64,000 bases of DNA. It comes from Reticulascus tulasneorum. Taxonomy: Eukaryota > Ascomycota > Sordariomycetes > Glomerellales > Reticulascaceae. Positions 48,432 through 60,184 of the stretch are shown here, in pieces. Below the pieces are notes generated by a model. That model had not been told where the DNA came from. It made no database searches and was given only the letters and a program-made list of their open reading frames with translations. Position 1 is the stretch's first letter. The number at the start of each line of letters is the position of its first letter. Location of the stretch: NCBI GenBank assembly GCA_001557505.1, contig LSAX01000013.1:744001-808000 (forward strand), given 5' to 3'. The position numbers and the translations under genes are program-made.

Positions 48432-49413
48432 CTACTGTAGAGTTGCGCCTCCGTTGGTGTCCACGATAGCCCCGGTAGTGTTTGTGTCTCGCATGAGGTA
48501 TATATATGCTTCGCCAACATCTTCCGGTCGTCCCAGTTTTCCAAGCAATGACCGAGTTTCCATCGCAGCTATCATCTTATCTAACGCTTCACTCGGAGGA
48601 CCGAACATTTCCGTGACTGTGGTACCCGGACATACCGCGTTCACGCGAATAGGTGCGAGTTCCAGCGCCAGTGCTCGCGTTGCCGCATTCAACGCTCCCA
48701 CTGCACTAGCGACGACACAATAGCCTTTCGCAGGTTTCTTGCCGAATATGCCGCTGGTGAATATGATGGAGGATTTCCAATCGTTATTCATAAATCGCGG
48801 CGCCAGTTTCCCAACCATCAAAGGGGCAATGAAATGACTAGTTTGATTATGGTTGCGAAGTTAGCTGCATGCCGACTGAAATGAAGTAGAGGAGTAAAGA
48901 GATGACCCCGATCGTTTGATGGAATGGATTATATAGAGAAAGAGTAGACAGCAGCTGGACACAGGTTTCTGTATCATTCGTATCAAAGATATTCTGCCAG
49001 GCAGCGACACATTGGATGATGTACTCTGGACTGGGACGAAAGGGCAGCACTACTCACAGTGGAGCAAAGTCCTGGAACGTTTTTGCTGTATAATCGGAGA
49101 GAGATACCATATTGCCGGTGCCCGCGGTTACGATGACGTGATCGAGAAGGACACCGTGTGCTTCAGTAACTTCCTTTAGTAGTTGCTCCAGGCGTGGTTC
49201 TAAGTCGTACTGGCCGAGGTCAACTGTAAAACCCTGGATCGCGGCGCCGGGGACCGAAGCTTGCACATTTTGCACGGCTCTCTTGACGCGCTGTTTATTG
49301 GACGATGCCACGCTGACCTTGACTCCATCACCGCAAGCATGCTTCGCCACAGCAGCGCCTATGCCGGATGAACCACCGATGATGAGGATGGATTGGCCCC
49401 GGATAGGAGGCAT
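48432..49413 (-). CDS. SDR-family protein lacking the YxxxK motif
   Basis: Two exons, 49413-49058 and 48837-48432, give 253 residues. The intron is unusually long for this locus (220 nt, GTGAGT...TAG), and joining it restores 'QDFAPLHFIAPLMVGKLAPRF'. The cofactor loop is clear: 'ILIIGGSSGIGAAVAKHA', then 'VDLGQ' and 'HVIVTAGTG'. The active-site region reads 'SSIIFTSGIFGKKPAKGYCVVASAVGALNAATRALALELAPIRVN': Ser present, but Tyr-x3-Lys becomes Y-C-V-V-A, without the Lys. A similar GW/YxxxA pattern occurs in a subgroup of fungal SDRs, so this may be an established variant rather than decay. The C-terminus 'GRPEDVGEAYIYLM' is standard. The function in the pathway is unknown. Confidence 0.85.
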
Positions 49414-50409
49414 TTTAGTGATGGTGAGATATCAAGAGCTGGCGGCGAAGACGCGGGCTGGTCCAGGAGAGGTAGTTGCATGCTCCATGCGGATAAGGCC
49501 GACCTTGATTTATCCCCTTGATCCCTTAGCACAGAAGTGAATCATTGCACTGTGCAATTGATTGGGAGGTCCAGGCACTCTGAGACACTCCGAGACGCTC
49601 CGAGACATGATTTATGTAAGGTACGGACCGCATCTTCTTTTTCCAAGCGTTACTGCGAGGCTGAGATTGCTAGTACGTACAATCAACCATACTCATAACG
49701 ACCGCCCCGATTGGGGGCTTTTGATCGTTATGAAGGAGTTAATGCTATAGAGGAGGTCCACTTTTATTAAAAGGTTGAAAAGTTGGCAATCTTAAGTACC
49801 CCATATGTACTTCTCAAAAGAAAAAGGTACCCTGCATCTATAAATGGGTATCTGAAAGGCACTTACCCACAGATTTCATTCTTAAATATCTACTGTACCT
49901 CCTACTATAACGATATTGGAGTATTAGTAAGCTAAGATCTCACGATTAAGTCGATAAAGGAAGAAACATTCTTATAGTATATGTAAAATATGACAGGAAG
50001 GTCGACAATAACGTCATGAAGGGCAAATTCCTTATGAGCGTGATCGTTATGTGTAGGGTTGACTGCAATAAATTTCGGCTACTTTCTGCTGAATAGCAAG
50101 GCCATCTGAGATCTCTCCTGTAGCACGGGTTTGGATTCCCCTTAACCCCCCCTCACATAATTGGGGTCTCACTGATGCAGCTCAGAGGCCAGAGCCCGTT
50201 ATTTACTGCTTCAGTACCTAAAATTGTTTTATATTGAGGCAAAAATATCTGATTGAACTTGTCCCCACCATGGAAAATTCATCTGAAATTCCTACGTCCG
50301 CCAAAAAGAAAACTTTTTAAAAAAGGAACAAAAAGAATCGAAGCATGACTGATCGAGTGCGGTATTTGTAACGTCTGCTCAGAATGCTCCATTATCGAGA
50401 GGCTTGGTC
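49414..50409. other. Intergenic, 1 kb
   Basis: Promoter of the SDR gene on one side and the MFS terminator on the other. Apart from the 10-bp tandem repeat at 49578-49607, nothing is recognised. Confidence 0.45.
49578..49607. repeat. Three tandem 10-bp repeats in SDR promoter
   Basis: CTCTGAGACA, CTCCGAGACG and CTCCGAGACA follow one another without gap, 165-195 bp upstream of the SDR start at 49413. The 10-bp period puts the CCG triplets of the second and third units on the same helix face. This could be a Zn2Cys6-type binding array, but it may equally be a chance minisatellite. Confidence 0.4.
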
Positions 50410-52695
50410 TCAATGGTCGTTTTTTTCCGCATTAATGTCATTCTCAAGGAAAACTTCGGTCTTTCCCGTCATCTTTGGAGTCACATCCTTGCACAATAGG
50501 CAACAAACCATGCCGAAGCCAGAAAATGCCAACGACGCCAGGGCGGTTATCTTCAAGCCGTATGCGTACGACCACTTATAAGCGTCCATGGATGCATCAA
50601 TGATAGAGGTTGTCTGCGGGTCCAGTCAGTAGTTGTTTTCACGGTAGCCACACGGCGGCGGAAGTATCTGAACTCACAATGCCTGGAACGTCGGCGAGAG
50701 TGCTGCCGCCGGCAGTGATTGCAGCGAGGACCTGATCGGCATACATTGGTTCAAGACCTGCAGCAATTGCAGCTCCCGGCACCGTAAAGCCTGCCCTTTT
50801 CACCTGTGTGTTTGTCAATACCGTTGTGTAAATAGCCTGGGCGAGCGAAGCCCCGACGTAACGACTCGATCCGCCAATGCCCATCGACAATCCGAGGTCC
50901 ACCTGCTTGACTCCAAACTGAACAAAAACAGTCGTGGCGATTTGCATCCATCCACAAAACATCTGCTCCAGAAAAACCATGGCAATCATGGTTCCTCGGT
51001 TGTAGGGTGTTACGAGAGCCAATAGACCACCGGTCACAGAGACGCCGATCCATGAGACCAGTAAAGACAGTTTCCAGTGACCGATGATGCCGCCGAAGCA
51101 CATTATGAGCACCGTGCCGAAGAAAATACCAATGTTTCCTGGTAGAGTAAGTGCCAGTGCATAGCCACGGCTTGTATCAGCGTCAACTGTGGCTGGTGAG
51201 CGATTCTCCATGCTATTGCGAAGTAGGCAAGTCTTACTCCAAAACACGTTTATCATCGTGGGATAGATTATATTTATGGCAAAGTAGAACATCGAGGAAA
51301 TCTTAACGCAGGCATGAGCGAAAGTCAACAAGTGACGGCCTGTTCATGGGATTGGCACCTACAATAGCCATAACAAACGGCACCGTGAACTCCCTCCCGC
51401 CCTGGGACTTGAAAATGTGTGATGGGCAGAGAGGAAACTGGATGCTGCATTAAGTGAGCCATTGTCCAGCGTTGTAGCCTATAAACTGACCTTCCATAAG
51501 ACTCCCAGAAAGCGAATGCAACTATGAGGGCGCACCCAAGACACAAGGGAACAACACAGGTTATGTGGCTGACAGGCTTGTGCTAGAAGCAGTTAGTCGC
51601 TTCGAACACGTTGGTGACACTCACAGTGCATACCGTGGTATTAATAATACCGATGAGAAGAACGCAGATGCCGGGACCAACCAGGGACAGGCCAATATAA
51701 TCCAGCCCTCGGACGCCTTCCCTCCAAGAAACGCCTCGGGGACTCTTTGGTGGAAAGTAGAGCAATAGTAGTGGAACTGTCGTGATGAACTGGGCGACGA
51801 ATCCCCCCCAGTAGACGTACTGCCAGGCTCTCCCGCCACTGTCGATGGCGTACTAATATCCCATCTTGAATCAGTCATTCTGCGTCAATAGATTCGTGGA
51901 TAGCCCGCCCAAGGCACGAACTTACTCTTCCAACGACGGGACCGACGATCAAGATAACGTTAACGAACAACTCTGCAAATACCAAGCCGATATGGCGATA
52001 TTTGTTGGGCATAAGTTCAGGAATCGAACAGAATGACTGCGTGTAAGTGAGTAGACGATTCTTGACAAAACGCTAAGAACTGTCATCTAGCCGGAACGTA
52101 CTATTTGGATATTGCCACTTCCGAACCCTATGATGGCAATGCCTGCTATGAATTGCTTAGGGCCATGCGCCGTGGCGGTGATGATGAAGCCGACACAACT
52201 AATGATGGATCCAGCAACGATGAACAGCCTTCGCCCAAAGATGTCGCTGTGAGCCCCGGATACCAGGAAGCCCAATGCGGCGGCTGATGTGAAAGATGCA
52301 ACTACACACGTCATCAGTATGCCTTTCCCATAGAACTGCCATGCCACTGCTGGGTCGTCGAGCATACTGAACCAGGTGGACGATCTCGTCGCATTCCAAT
52401 CCAGCGCTAGCTTCATCAGCATCGCAGCGGTTGTCGAGATTGGCCAAATACTAATTCCTGTGTTGATAGAAAGTAGCTGAGAGAGAGTTAGAGTTCGATC
52501 TCATAGCGACTGGGTAGGAAAGAGCGAACGAACAGCAATGACGAGCCAGGTCTTCCATGAGGTTGTCGCCTCTGGTTGATTGATCGCCACGCTGGAGGTT
52601 GGGATCGCATCTGGGACTTGCTCGAGGGTCGTTTCTTCCTCCGTATCATCATTATACGGCGCCTTCTTTCGCTCAGAATCTTGTGCCGCTGCCAT
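50410..52695 (-). CDS. MFS exporter, TRI12 (trichothecene efflux pump-like) family
   Basis: Nine exons give 610 residues: 52695-52534, 52476-52102, 52036-51926, 51852-51625, 51582-51491, 51444-51363, 51301-51238, 51192-50678, 50613-50410. All introns are GT-AG and 45-73 nt; the frame sums exactly. A polar N-terminal tail (about 48 residues, acidic and Pro-rich) precedes the membrane part. MFS signature A is visible as 'GAHSDIFGRRLF' between TM2 and TM3. 'PELMPNKYRHIGLVFAELF' and 'SGGRAWQYVYWGGFVAQF' are TRI12-family landmarks, as is the later 'GREFTVPF' segment. It should be a plasma-membrane proton antiporter of about 14 helices exporting the cluster product and giving self-protection. The C-terminus ends in a cytosolic 'NDINAEKNDH' tail. 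Confidence 0.88.
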
Positions 52696-54452
52696 GACTG
52701 TACTTTGGCATGAATCGCTTGGGATCAGTTACATTGAAGTTTGAAAATTGGAGAGTGTGATAATGAAGCATAGGCTATATACAAGAGACTAGATTGGATA
52801 TTGACTCCGACGAGGACTATTAATCTCACCGCTCTCCCTCTAACCGCCACCATATCAACTGGACGCCGACCAGACTGCTGGAGCCCACGTGCTGGACAGG
52901 CATTGGGCTGTCGTTAAAGCCATGTCTCAGTTCGCTCTCTTTCTGTGTGGGGCTTTTCTGATCTTTTGGTGCTATTGAGTCCCAGGTCCATAGCCCTGGA
53001 TCACTAGGATTGGTTTGCCCTTGATAGTGGAGGTCTTACCAAAATGACATGCAGGGAGGACGGGTAACTCTAAAACTGCAGCGAGGTCGGGATTGCCGCC
53101 CTTTGGTTCCAGTACCATGAATCATCTATCAATAGCCTCGGAGAACTACCCCATGTTATTTAGCTGCCGACTTCAGTGGATTGATGCATGCATATACAAT
53201 AGGCCTTTCTGCAACTTCCGTAGAAGAATCACGAGTCGCATGCAGGTTCTTCTGGAGCATTCTTTCCAACATGACAATTAAGAAACAGCCCTGCAGCATA
53301 TGCAGTATAATGTGCTAATTACTGGTTCAAATGACATAAAAACGGGTCTGAGAAGTCCGCGTAAATGGAGATCCCTCGTCCGCACAGCTCACGCTCCATG
53401 TTAGATTTTTAGCCACCACTCAGTCCAAGGTACGTGTATAAGCTAGGCTGTGGCTGTTTGTGAAATTCAAACGTAGGTAGTCGCCGACCCTAGCTGGCTC
53501 TATGGATCTACGGCAATCTCTGTGGAGGTTTCAAAGGGGAAAAGAAAAATTCTCTCTCCGCCGTGCGATGGTCTGGGGGTTGCATATAAACGCAGTCCTG
53601 TAAAAGAGAGGTGGGGAACAGTTCTTGGCAACGCTCTTGGGCTCACATCTTTCTTTTCACACCGCCATCTCCCTTGAGGGAGGCGGCAGAGGTTGCATTT
53701 CAGTTGTATACTAGTGGAGTTCCGAGGCGCGATCCAGAACCTTATCATGACGGCTTTCACTATATCGCTGGCTCTACCCCTTGGAACTCGAATTTTGATG
53801 TACGAAAGCCGATACCAGGATAACATTCGAGGTGGGTTCGGAATGTGATTTCGCCTGCAGCGAAATATGTTGATTTGCATAGGTACATGTGTTTGCGCTG
53901 TAGACGTTGTGAATAACCTCGACTCTCTTCAATCGGCCATCATATTCCACTGACGAAGGCCGAGAGGAGGAGATTTTGATTAATTATACCACAGCCCTCG
54001 TGCTTTTTTCTTGTTGTTCCATCATGTCTCTAAGATTTAGGCTTAATGGTTTAGTCTCTCTTCTCTATTTGCTCCAAGCTCCCGTTATTAGTTAACCTTT
54101 TTAATTTGAATTTCAATTTCAGTGTGTCTCTTTTAAGGTTTTGTTGGGGGCGATTGTGGCGTTGCGACACAACAATCCTTGTACAACTAACTTCCTTACC
54201 CACCCGCCCGTGCCGCATGTTGTATTATTCATGCGATCCCTCCGCTGATCCGTCTCCCCAGCCCATGCACACAGTCAGTCATCTCAACACAATACGTGCC
54301 TGCGCTGCCCTGCGCTCCCTCAACAGTGCTCTTCAATTGTTTCCACAGTAATTACCAACGCCAGTGAAAGTTCTCTTTTCCCAAAAGAAAAAAAAAATCT
54401 AAAAATCGGGGGCAGAAAACAAATCGCGTCTTGCGGTCCTTCTACATTGGCT
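52696..54452. other. Intergenic, 1.76 kb
   Basis: The region upstream of the MFS gene and downstream of the monooxygenase gene. A TATA-like 'CATATAAACG' at about 53,583 and pyrimidine-rich stretches are present. A 126-codon minus-strand frame (53500-53880) and a 70-codon plus-strand frame opposite it show no domain. No gene is called. Confidence 0.4.
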
Positions 54453-56365
54453 TTATGACTCCCTCTTGGGTGCGCCGTCTACGCACAATCCGACCAGGCT
54501 CCCTTCGTCTCGCCACGTATCCAGAACAGTCTGGAATTTTGTGTCACCGCTCCCATTATAGGAATACAACCGATCTGTCTTTTCCGTGACGTTGCCCTCT
54601 TGATTCAGGTACCCTGGCGTGCAGAGCTTCATCTGGTCTCGTCTAGCGGCACCTTGGTGGAGCACCTGCTGCACCCAGCCTCCCTCGGCGGCCGCAGTAG
54701 GCTCGACTGACTTGATGCCACGGTCCTTGCAGGTGCGGACAATGTAAGCCAGGTGACGACTGATGTAGCCGACCATGTGCGTGTAGTTTGGCACGTTGTT
54801 GACTTGGGCAGAGCTGAGCACCATGAAGTTGGGGAAACCGTGCACTCCCCACCCGTGGAACGTCGAGATTCCATCGTTCCACTTCTCGGAGATTGTCAGG
54901 CCGTTCCTGCCGTATATCTGGGATTGGGTTCGCTGCTCCCACTCGGTGTACCACTCGTAGCCTGTGGAATAGATCAGGCAGTCAAGCTCGTACTCCTTGC
55001 CCTGAGCCTGGACGCCTTTCCTGGTGACCTTATCGACGCCGCAGCCTCGAGTGTCCACCAAGGTGACGTTTGAGGAATTGAAGGACTGGAGATACTCGTC
55101 ATGAAAGCAGGGGCGCTTGCAAAACTGATTGTACCAGGGCTTCAATGAGGCAGCGGTGGAAGGGTCCGTGACAATGCGATCGACACGTGCCCGTACAGCT
55201 TCCATCTTCTTGTAATCGGCCAGTTGAACTTGTTCGAAGCGGTTCTCTAGGCTCTGCTCGACCTCTGCAGAAGAAAAGAAGGGGGCCGCGACCAGACGGA
55301 ATATCTCAGTCCAGCCGTCATCGACCAGGTCCTCTGTGGCATTCTCGCCAGTGGTGATGGAGTAGAAATTGTCTATCCTCTTGCTCTGCCAGCCAGGCCG
55401 AAGAGATTTGGCCCACTCCATATCGGTGGGGCGGTTGTTTCGAACGTCAACAGATGACGGGGTGCGTTGAAAAACATACAGTTGCTTGGCCGACTGGGCG
55501 ACTCTTGGGACAACTTGGATCGCTGTGGCCCCGGTGCCAATGATTCCAACGCGCTTGTCTTGAAGGCCTGCGAGATTGCCGGAACTATCGCCGCCGGTGT
55601 AGCTGTAGTCCCAACGGGAAGTGTGGAAAGTCTTACCCTCGAAATCCTCGATGCCGGAGATCCCGGGGAGCTTCGGCATATGCGAGATTCCAAATGCAGC
55701 AACAATAAACTGCGCCTTCAGGTTGTCGCCACGGTCCGTCCTCACGGTCCACAAAGATTCCTCCTCAAGCCAATGGGAAGTTTTCACTCCTGTCTGGAAG
55801 AGAGCCTTGTCGTACAGGCCGTAGTGCTTGCCGATATTCTGCGCGTGGGCCAAGATTTCAGGGCCAAAGCTGTATTTCTCTTTCGGCATGTAGCCCAGTT
55901 CCTCCAGGAGCGGCAAGTAGACGTACGAGTCCACGTCGCACTGCACTCCGGGATAGCGATTCCAGTACCTGGGCCCTGTCAACAGATGCTCGAAGCGAAC
56001 TCGACTCAGAATCCGGCATACCAGGTTCCGCCAAAATCGGCACCCTTCTCAACTATGGTGATGTTTTTTATACCCTGTTGGATAAGTCGGGCAGCGACCA
56101 GAAGGCCACCGAAGCCTCCACCCATGATAACCGCATCGTAACGCCCGTTGATCGGAGCCCGAGTGAAGTTGGGATCCGCGTTAGGATCGACCAAGTAAGA
56201 GCCAAATCCAGACTTCCATGCTGACTGATACTGCGACAAACCACCATTCTGAAGTCGAATATCTCGCTCTGCGTCGTACTTTTTCTGTAACTCAACGGGA
56301 TCAAAACCGAGGTCCTTGATCTCCGGCTGCTTCTCTCTCGCCGTCGAAATATTCTCAATAGCCAT
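54453..56365 (-). CDS. Baeyer-Villiger-type FAD/NADPH monooxygenase
   Basis: Two exons, 56365-56022 and 55968-54453, give 619 residues; the 53-nt intron splits the Trp codon of GGTWYWNRYPG. The FAD-binding GxGxxG is 'IMGGGFGGLLVAARL' (about residues 82-96). 'GGTWYWNRYPGVQCDVDSY' is the family block after it. The Baeyer-Villiger fingerprint FxGxxxHTxxW appears exactly as FEGKTFHTSRW, and the NADPH loop is 'VGIIGTGATAIQVVP'. The C-terminus contains 'CLIYSTGYEW'. The roughly 75-residue N-terminal extension ahead of the FAD loop is usual for the long fungal/steroid-type members. It would insert an oxygen next to a ketone, giving an ester or lactone, or hydroxylate the scaffold. It is soluble. Its place between exporter and SDR supports a tailoring role. 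Confidence 0.92.
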
Positions 56366-57752
56366 GTCTGCTGAGTTTGGCGTATACGTGCCTAGTGTGA
56401 GGATGGTACCGCAGGTTTATTCGGCCCCAGATGGATGGTAGCGGAGATCCATGTTCAATCTCGCAGACAGGATCAACAAACCTGAAGTTTTATGTAGTCC
56501 GGTAATCCCTCCGTAGAGCAACCGGGTCAGGGAGGTGGGATTATAAAGTTACGAACACATCGGACCGAGTAGGATAAGCTTGCCACACTGGAGAAGAATG
56601 TACGTAAATGCAAGCAGAGCTTGGCAAGCTACGTCCTCTGTGTATCTGCGTGGGGGTTCAAAGCTAGGAATTTGCCGCGTTAATTCCAGATTTCCGCGGT
56701 TGTCATTCCTACATCATGCACCATTGTTCGATAGCAACAGTAACCCATTCCAGATATTTTGCGACAATGTGAAACATTGTGCCTATCACGCCTGTGTTTA
56801 GCACTACGATTGAAAAACTAAGGTGATTGGATGAAATGCAAGACAATTTGAGTCCTGAATCGGAGTCCTCCTGGACCCCGATTCCCGATATCCCCAAACC
56901 TGACTTACATTAATATTATCATACGAACTCGGGATTCTAATTACTCGCTGTTGGCAAAGGTTTATTCATTGTCTTGGCCCCTGGAGATCTTAGCGACTAT
57001 CATTGCGCAGTTCGGGAACTGACTTGAGGACACATTGCGCCGCTATTGTCCTCCATAAAATTGGTGCTGTATTTAACTTCGGGGCAGGAAACTTGCAGGG
57101 AACGTCGATCGCGTCTCCCTTACATCTTTAGAGATGCGCTTCGGATCTTGAGGGGCATAAGGACCATGTAGTGATGATAGTGTCTTCTCATACCTGCTGG
57201 CTTGGGCGGGCTTTTACCAAGAACGGAAGTAAAGGTCCTGTTGAGCTGGGGCTCGCTCAACTAGTTATTGTTAGTCCTCTCGTCCAGATTAGTTGTTGAC
57301 CAAAAGAATCGCCGTTCATCTCGTGAGGATGCTTCACTTGAAGTCTGTGTGACGCATTATAGATATATACAAGCTGACGCAGGGCAGGTAATGCTAACAT
57401 GTGCATGCATGTCTTGAAGCTAGAGCATCAATTAACTGTGTTCTGCGTGCCAGACGATAAGAAGCAGAAAACTGAAGAACCGTAAATAAACAATAGCCTT
57501 TTGATTGCACCTCGGGTTATATACTACGCAAGAGGTGAAGGCATCAACGCTTTGAGAAACCAAGCAAGCTTAATGAGAGGATATAAAGTTGTCTAGCACT
57601 ACAACCTCATAGAAGAATACATGATCAGTCATGATAAGCTAAGAGAAAGCGAGCACAGGTTTATACGAGTTTTCTTAACCGTAGCGTCAAGGATCGAGAA
57701 AAGCGGTGCCAAATTCTATATGAGAATGACATGTAGTTTGTTAATCAAGTGG
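56366..57752. other. Intergenic, 1.39 kb
   Basis: Upstream region of the monooxygenase gene and downstream region of the SDR gene. No supportable gene, RNA or repeat found. Confidence 0.45.
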
Positions 57753-58803
57753 CTATTTGGACTTAATACTGACACCGCCGTGTCGGAAGTCTAGAACCGC
57801 TTGTTGGTGGCGTATTGAGTTCAGGACCTCGCTCCCGATCCAAAGTGGGCGTGTTTCCGAGAAGGCTTCTTCGACTTCGGTATATGTGTCCCCGAGTGTG
57901 AGAATCACTCGCCCATTCCATCGACCGTCTTCCAAGATATCTTTCTCAGTCTCCTTGCCGTACGGCTCAACGCTGCGAGTTTGACGAGCAATAGCGGAAT
58001 ATACAAGTGCTAATGCGACGAAATCCGCAGAGCTAATGCGGACGCCCAGCCCTTTTAACGGTGCCGTCGCTTCCGCTGTTGCCATGCCTGTTGTGGTCAC
58101 AAAAGGAGCCACAGCATTGATGGTAATGTTATCTCGTATCAAGACAGACCGCAAGGTGCGGACCAAGCTGACAACCTAGTTGCGTCAGGATAAAGTTCTC
58201 CGCGAATAAGGCTTCGTCCTCTATACTCACTGCGACCTTGGAGCTTGAATATACTGGCGCACTCTGTTCCGGGACAAGGGCGGTGGACGATGCCGTGATG
58301 ACGATACTTCCTTGGACCTTATGTCTCCTCATGGAGCTCCATGCCAGCTTAACGAAGTTAAGAACCGATTTCAGATTTATGTCTATAATGCTATACTCTG
58401 GCTCTTGCAGGATGCCGTTGTCATCCAATACATCGTCATAGTAGCCCTCGGGAGATTTATCGCAGATGCCGGCATTGGCAAAGGCGAAGTTGACCTGCCC
58501 TACTTCCTCAAACACGTCTCGTAGGGCGGACCAAGACGTAACATCACAGCGGCGAAAAATTAGTCCTGGAGAAATTTCCTTCGGTTCTTGGCGGTCAAGA
58601 ACATAAACTGTCGCGCCTCTCTGGGCCATGATTCTTGCCGCAGCCAGGCCAATGCCCGATGCGCCACCTGGGACCACGTGTTAGACTTGTTAAACTGATT
58701 CACCATATAAGGCAAGAAGGCGAGCGGAGTTCATACCTGTTACGATGGCGGTTTTGCCATTGAGGGGAGGGATGGAATCTAGTTGAATGTTTAGAGAAGT
58801 CAT
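57753..58803 (-). CDS. Short-chain dehydrogenase/reductase (canonical active site)
   Basis: Three exons (58803-58737, 58667-58231, 58175-57753; introns of 69 and 55 nt) give 308 residues. The first intron splits the cofactor loop, 'TAIVTG' plus 'GASGIGLAAARIM' (TGGASGIG). Then follow 'RRCDVTSW' and 'NFAFANAGI'. The catalytic set is complete: Ser in 'GSIVITASSTALVP' and Tyr/Lys in 'PVYSSSKVAV', with 'NITINAVAPFVTTTGMA' after it, the classical SDR order. It probably reduces or oxidises a carbonyl/alcohol of the pathway intermediate with NAD(P)(H). The C-terminal 60 residues are longer than in the shortest members but otherwise ordinary. Of the three SDRs here it is the only one with a full Ser-Tyr-Lys triad. 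Confidence 0.9.
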
Positions 58804-60184
58804 GATGGCCTGGATGGAGGAGAGGCTCAGTCGGGTCGGAGGATCCTTTGTCACTATGGGTGCTAGCATGTCTGTGGTACATATAGTGCCCTCGCAGTCT
58901 GGTCTCCTATGTCATGTTTGCCCAAGACGCAGCTCAAGGTATACCCGGCACTGAATGAGAAAATGCCCATTTTACTCAGTCACCGAGACATGTGGTGGAA
59001 TTAACCACTGGAACTCTTCGCTTACGGTCTGTACCACCGAAATGCCTCCGGAGTCCACGCTGGAGTAGACGTAGAATTTCTGGTCGTGCGACTGGTTGTC
59101 ATCCCTCTCCCATGTTTTACCTTGAGATTCCGCGGATGAACTCAGCTATTGTGGGTTTCGGTAATATTGGAGGACGCCGGAGCCATGGGGATCCATCTTC
59201 AGCCTGGAATGGGTGACGCATTTCTGTAAAACCTTGAGAACGGCGACTTAAGATGTCTTCTATTAAGTGCGAAAAGGAACTGATCGTTATCATGTCCCCT
59301 GTCGGTATCATCATCTTCGTCTGCATTAAATCGTAATTGGCCCAAATTTTGGCAAGAGTTTGTTCGTACTCACAATAAGCCAGTGCGGACGAATCATGTC
59401 GCAAGGGATAAAGCGTAGATACAGATGAGAGGAAATCTCTCCTCAAAGACCCTTCCATGTTTGGGTTTAGGCACTTTCGTTAGCATTTCCGCAGGGAGAT
59501 TCACAGAATTCTGGTTTCAAAGGAAGACATCTGCATGATGCCTGACACTTGGCTACTGTACAAACCTAGTCAACGAGAGGGAGGATCGCTGCAATAACCT
59601 TGGCTACACCGGACAGGGGGGATCTTTGGTAGTTCGTGCCTTCGATGCGTTGCCACACAATACGTCTCGCCAGACAAGCTGAAATTAAGTATTGCGGGAA
59701 AAATAAACTGATTCTAATGGGCTGAGTTATATGGAGCCAGAAACTTCTCCCAGAGACAGTGATGATATTCCCCTCGGGGATATCATGTGAAGTTTATGTG
59801 CGATTCGTACCGTAAATCGTTTCCATCAGGCAGTTGTGCTTACACAGCAGCGGATCAAGCTATCCTTGGGAAAGTGAGAGCTAGAGCATAAGAAACATCT
59901 GGCTAGGTAGGTTTATCCTCCTTTTATACATTTCTATTATGATTTGGCAATGAGCTATGAAGAATGTAGGTCAGATATCGCGGCATATTTCTTGCGACTT
60001 CGCTTAAGGTATAGGTGGAAGTCCACGAAAAGTAAATCATACATCCATCTCCGGGCAACAAAGGCATCACACGTATTGAAGCAAGTCGGGTAATCTTGGG
60101 CAGAATATGTCTTAACAGTCACCGATATCGTACGAGATAATTCCTCGCTATGGATCTCTTAGAGCATGTTCTGTCTCTCATTCC
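58804..60184. other. Intergenic with one doubtful small ORF
   Basis: Between the SDR start and the PKS stop. A minus-strand 113-codon frame at 59117-59458 (starts MEGSLRRDFLSS, ends EFIRGISR) has Met, stop and balanced composition but no domain, signal peptide or known relative; I rate it below even odds as a gene. The remainder shows nothing. Confidence 0.35.

Noticed and set aside
53500..53880. 126-codon minus-strand ORF upstream of the MFS gene
   Set aside because: Arg/Pro-rich composition without any family feature and an overlapping opposite frame of equal quality; treated as non-coding.
55467..56141. 224-codon plus-strand ORF
   Set aside because: It lies antisense within the Baeyer-Villiger monooxygenase gene, whose motifs fix the coding strand as minus.
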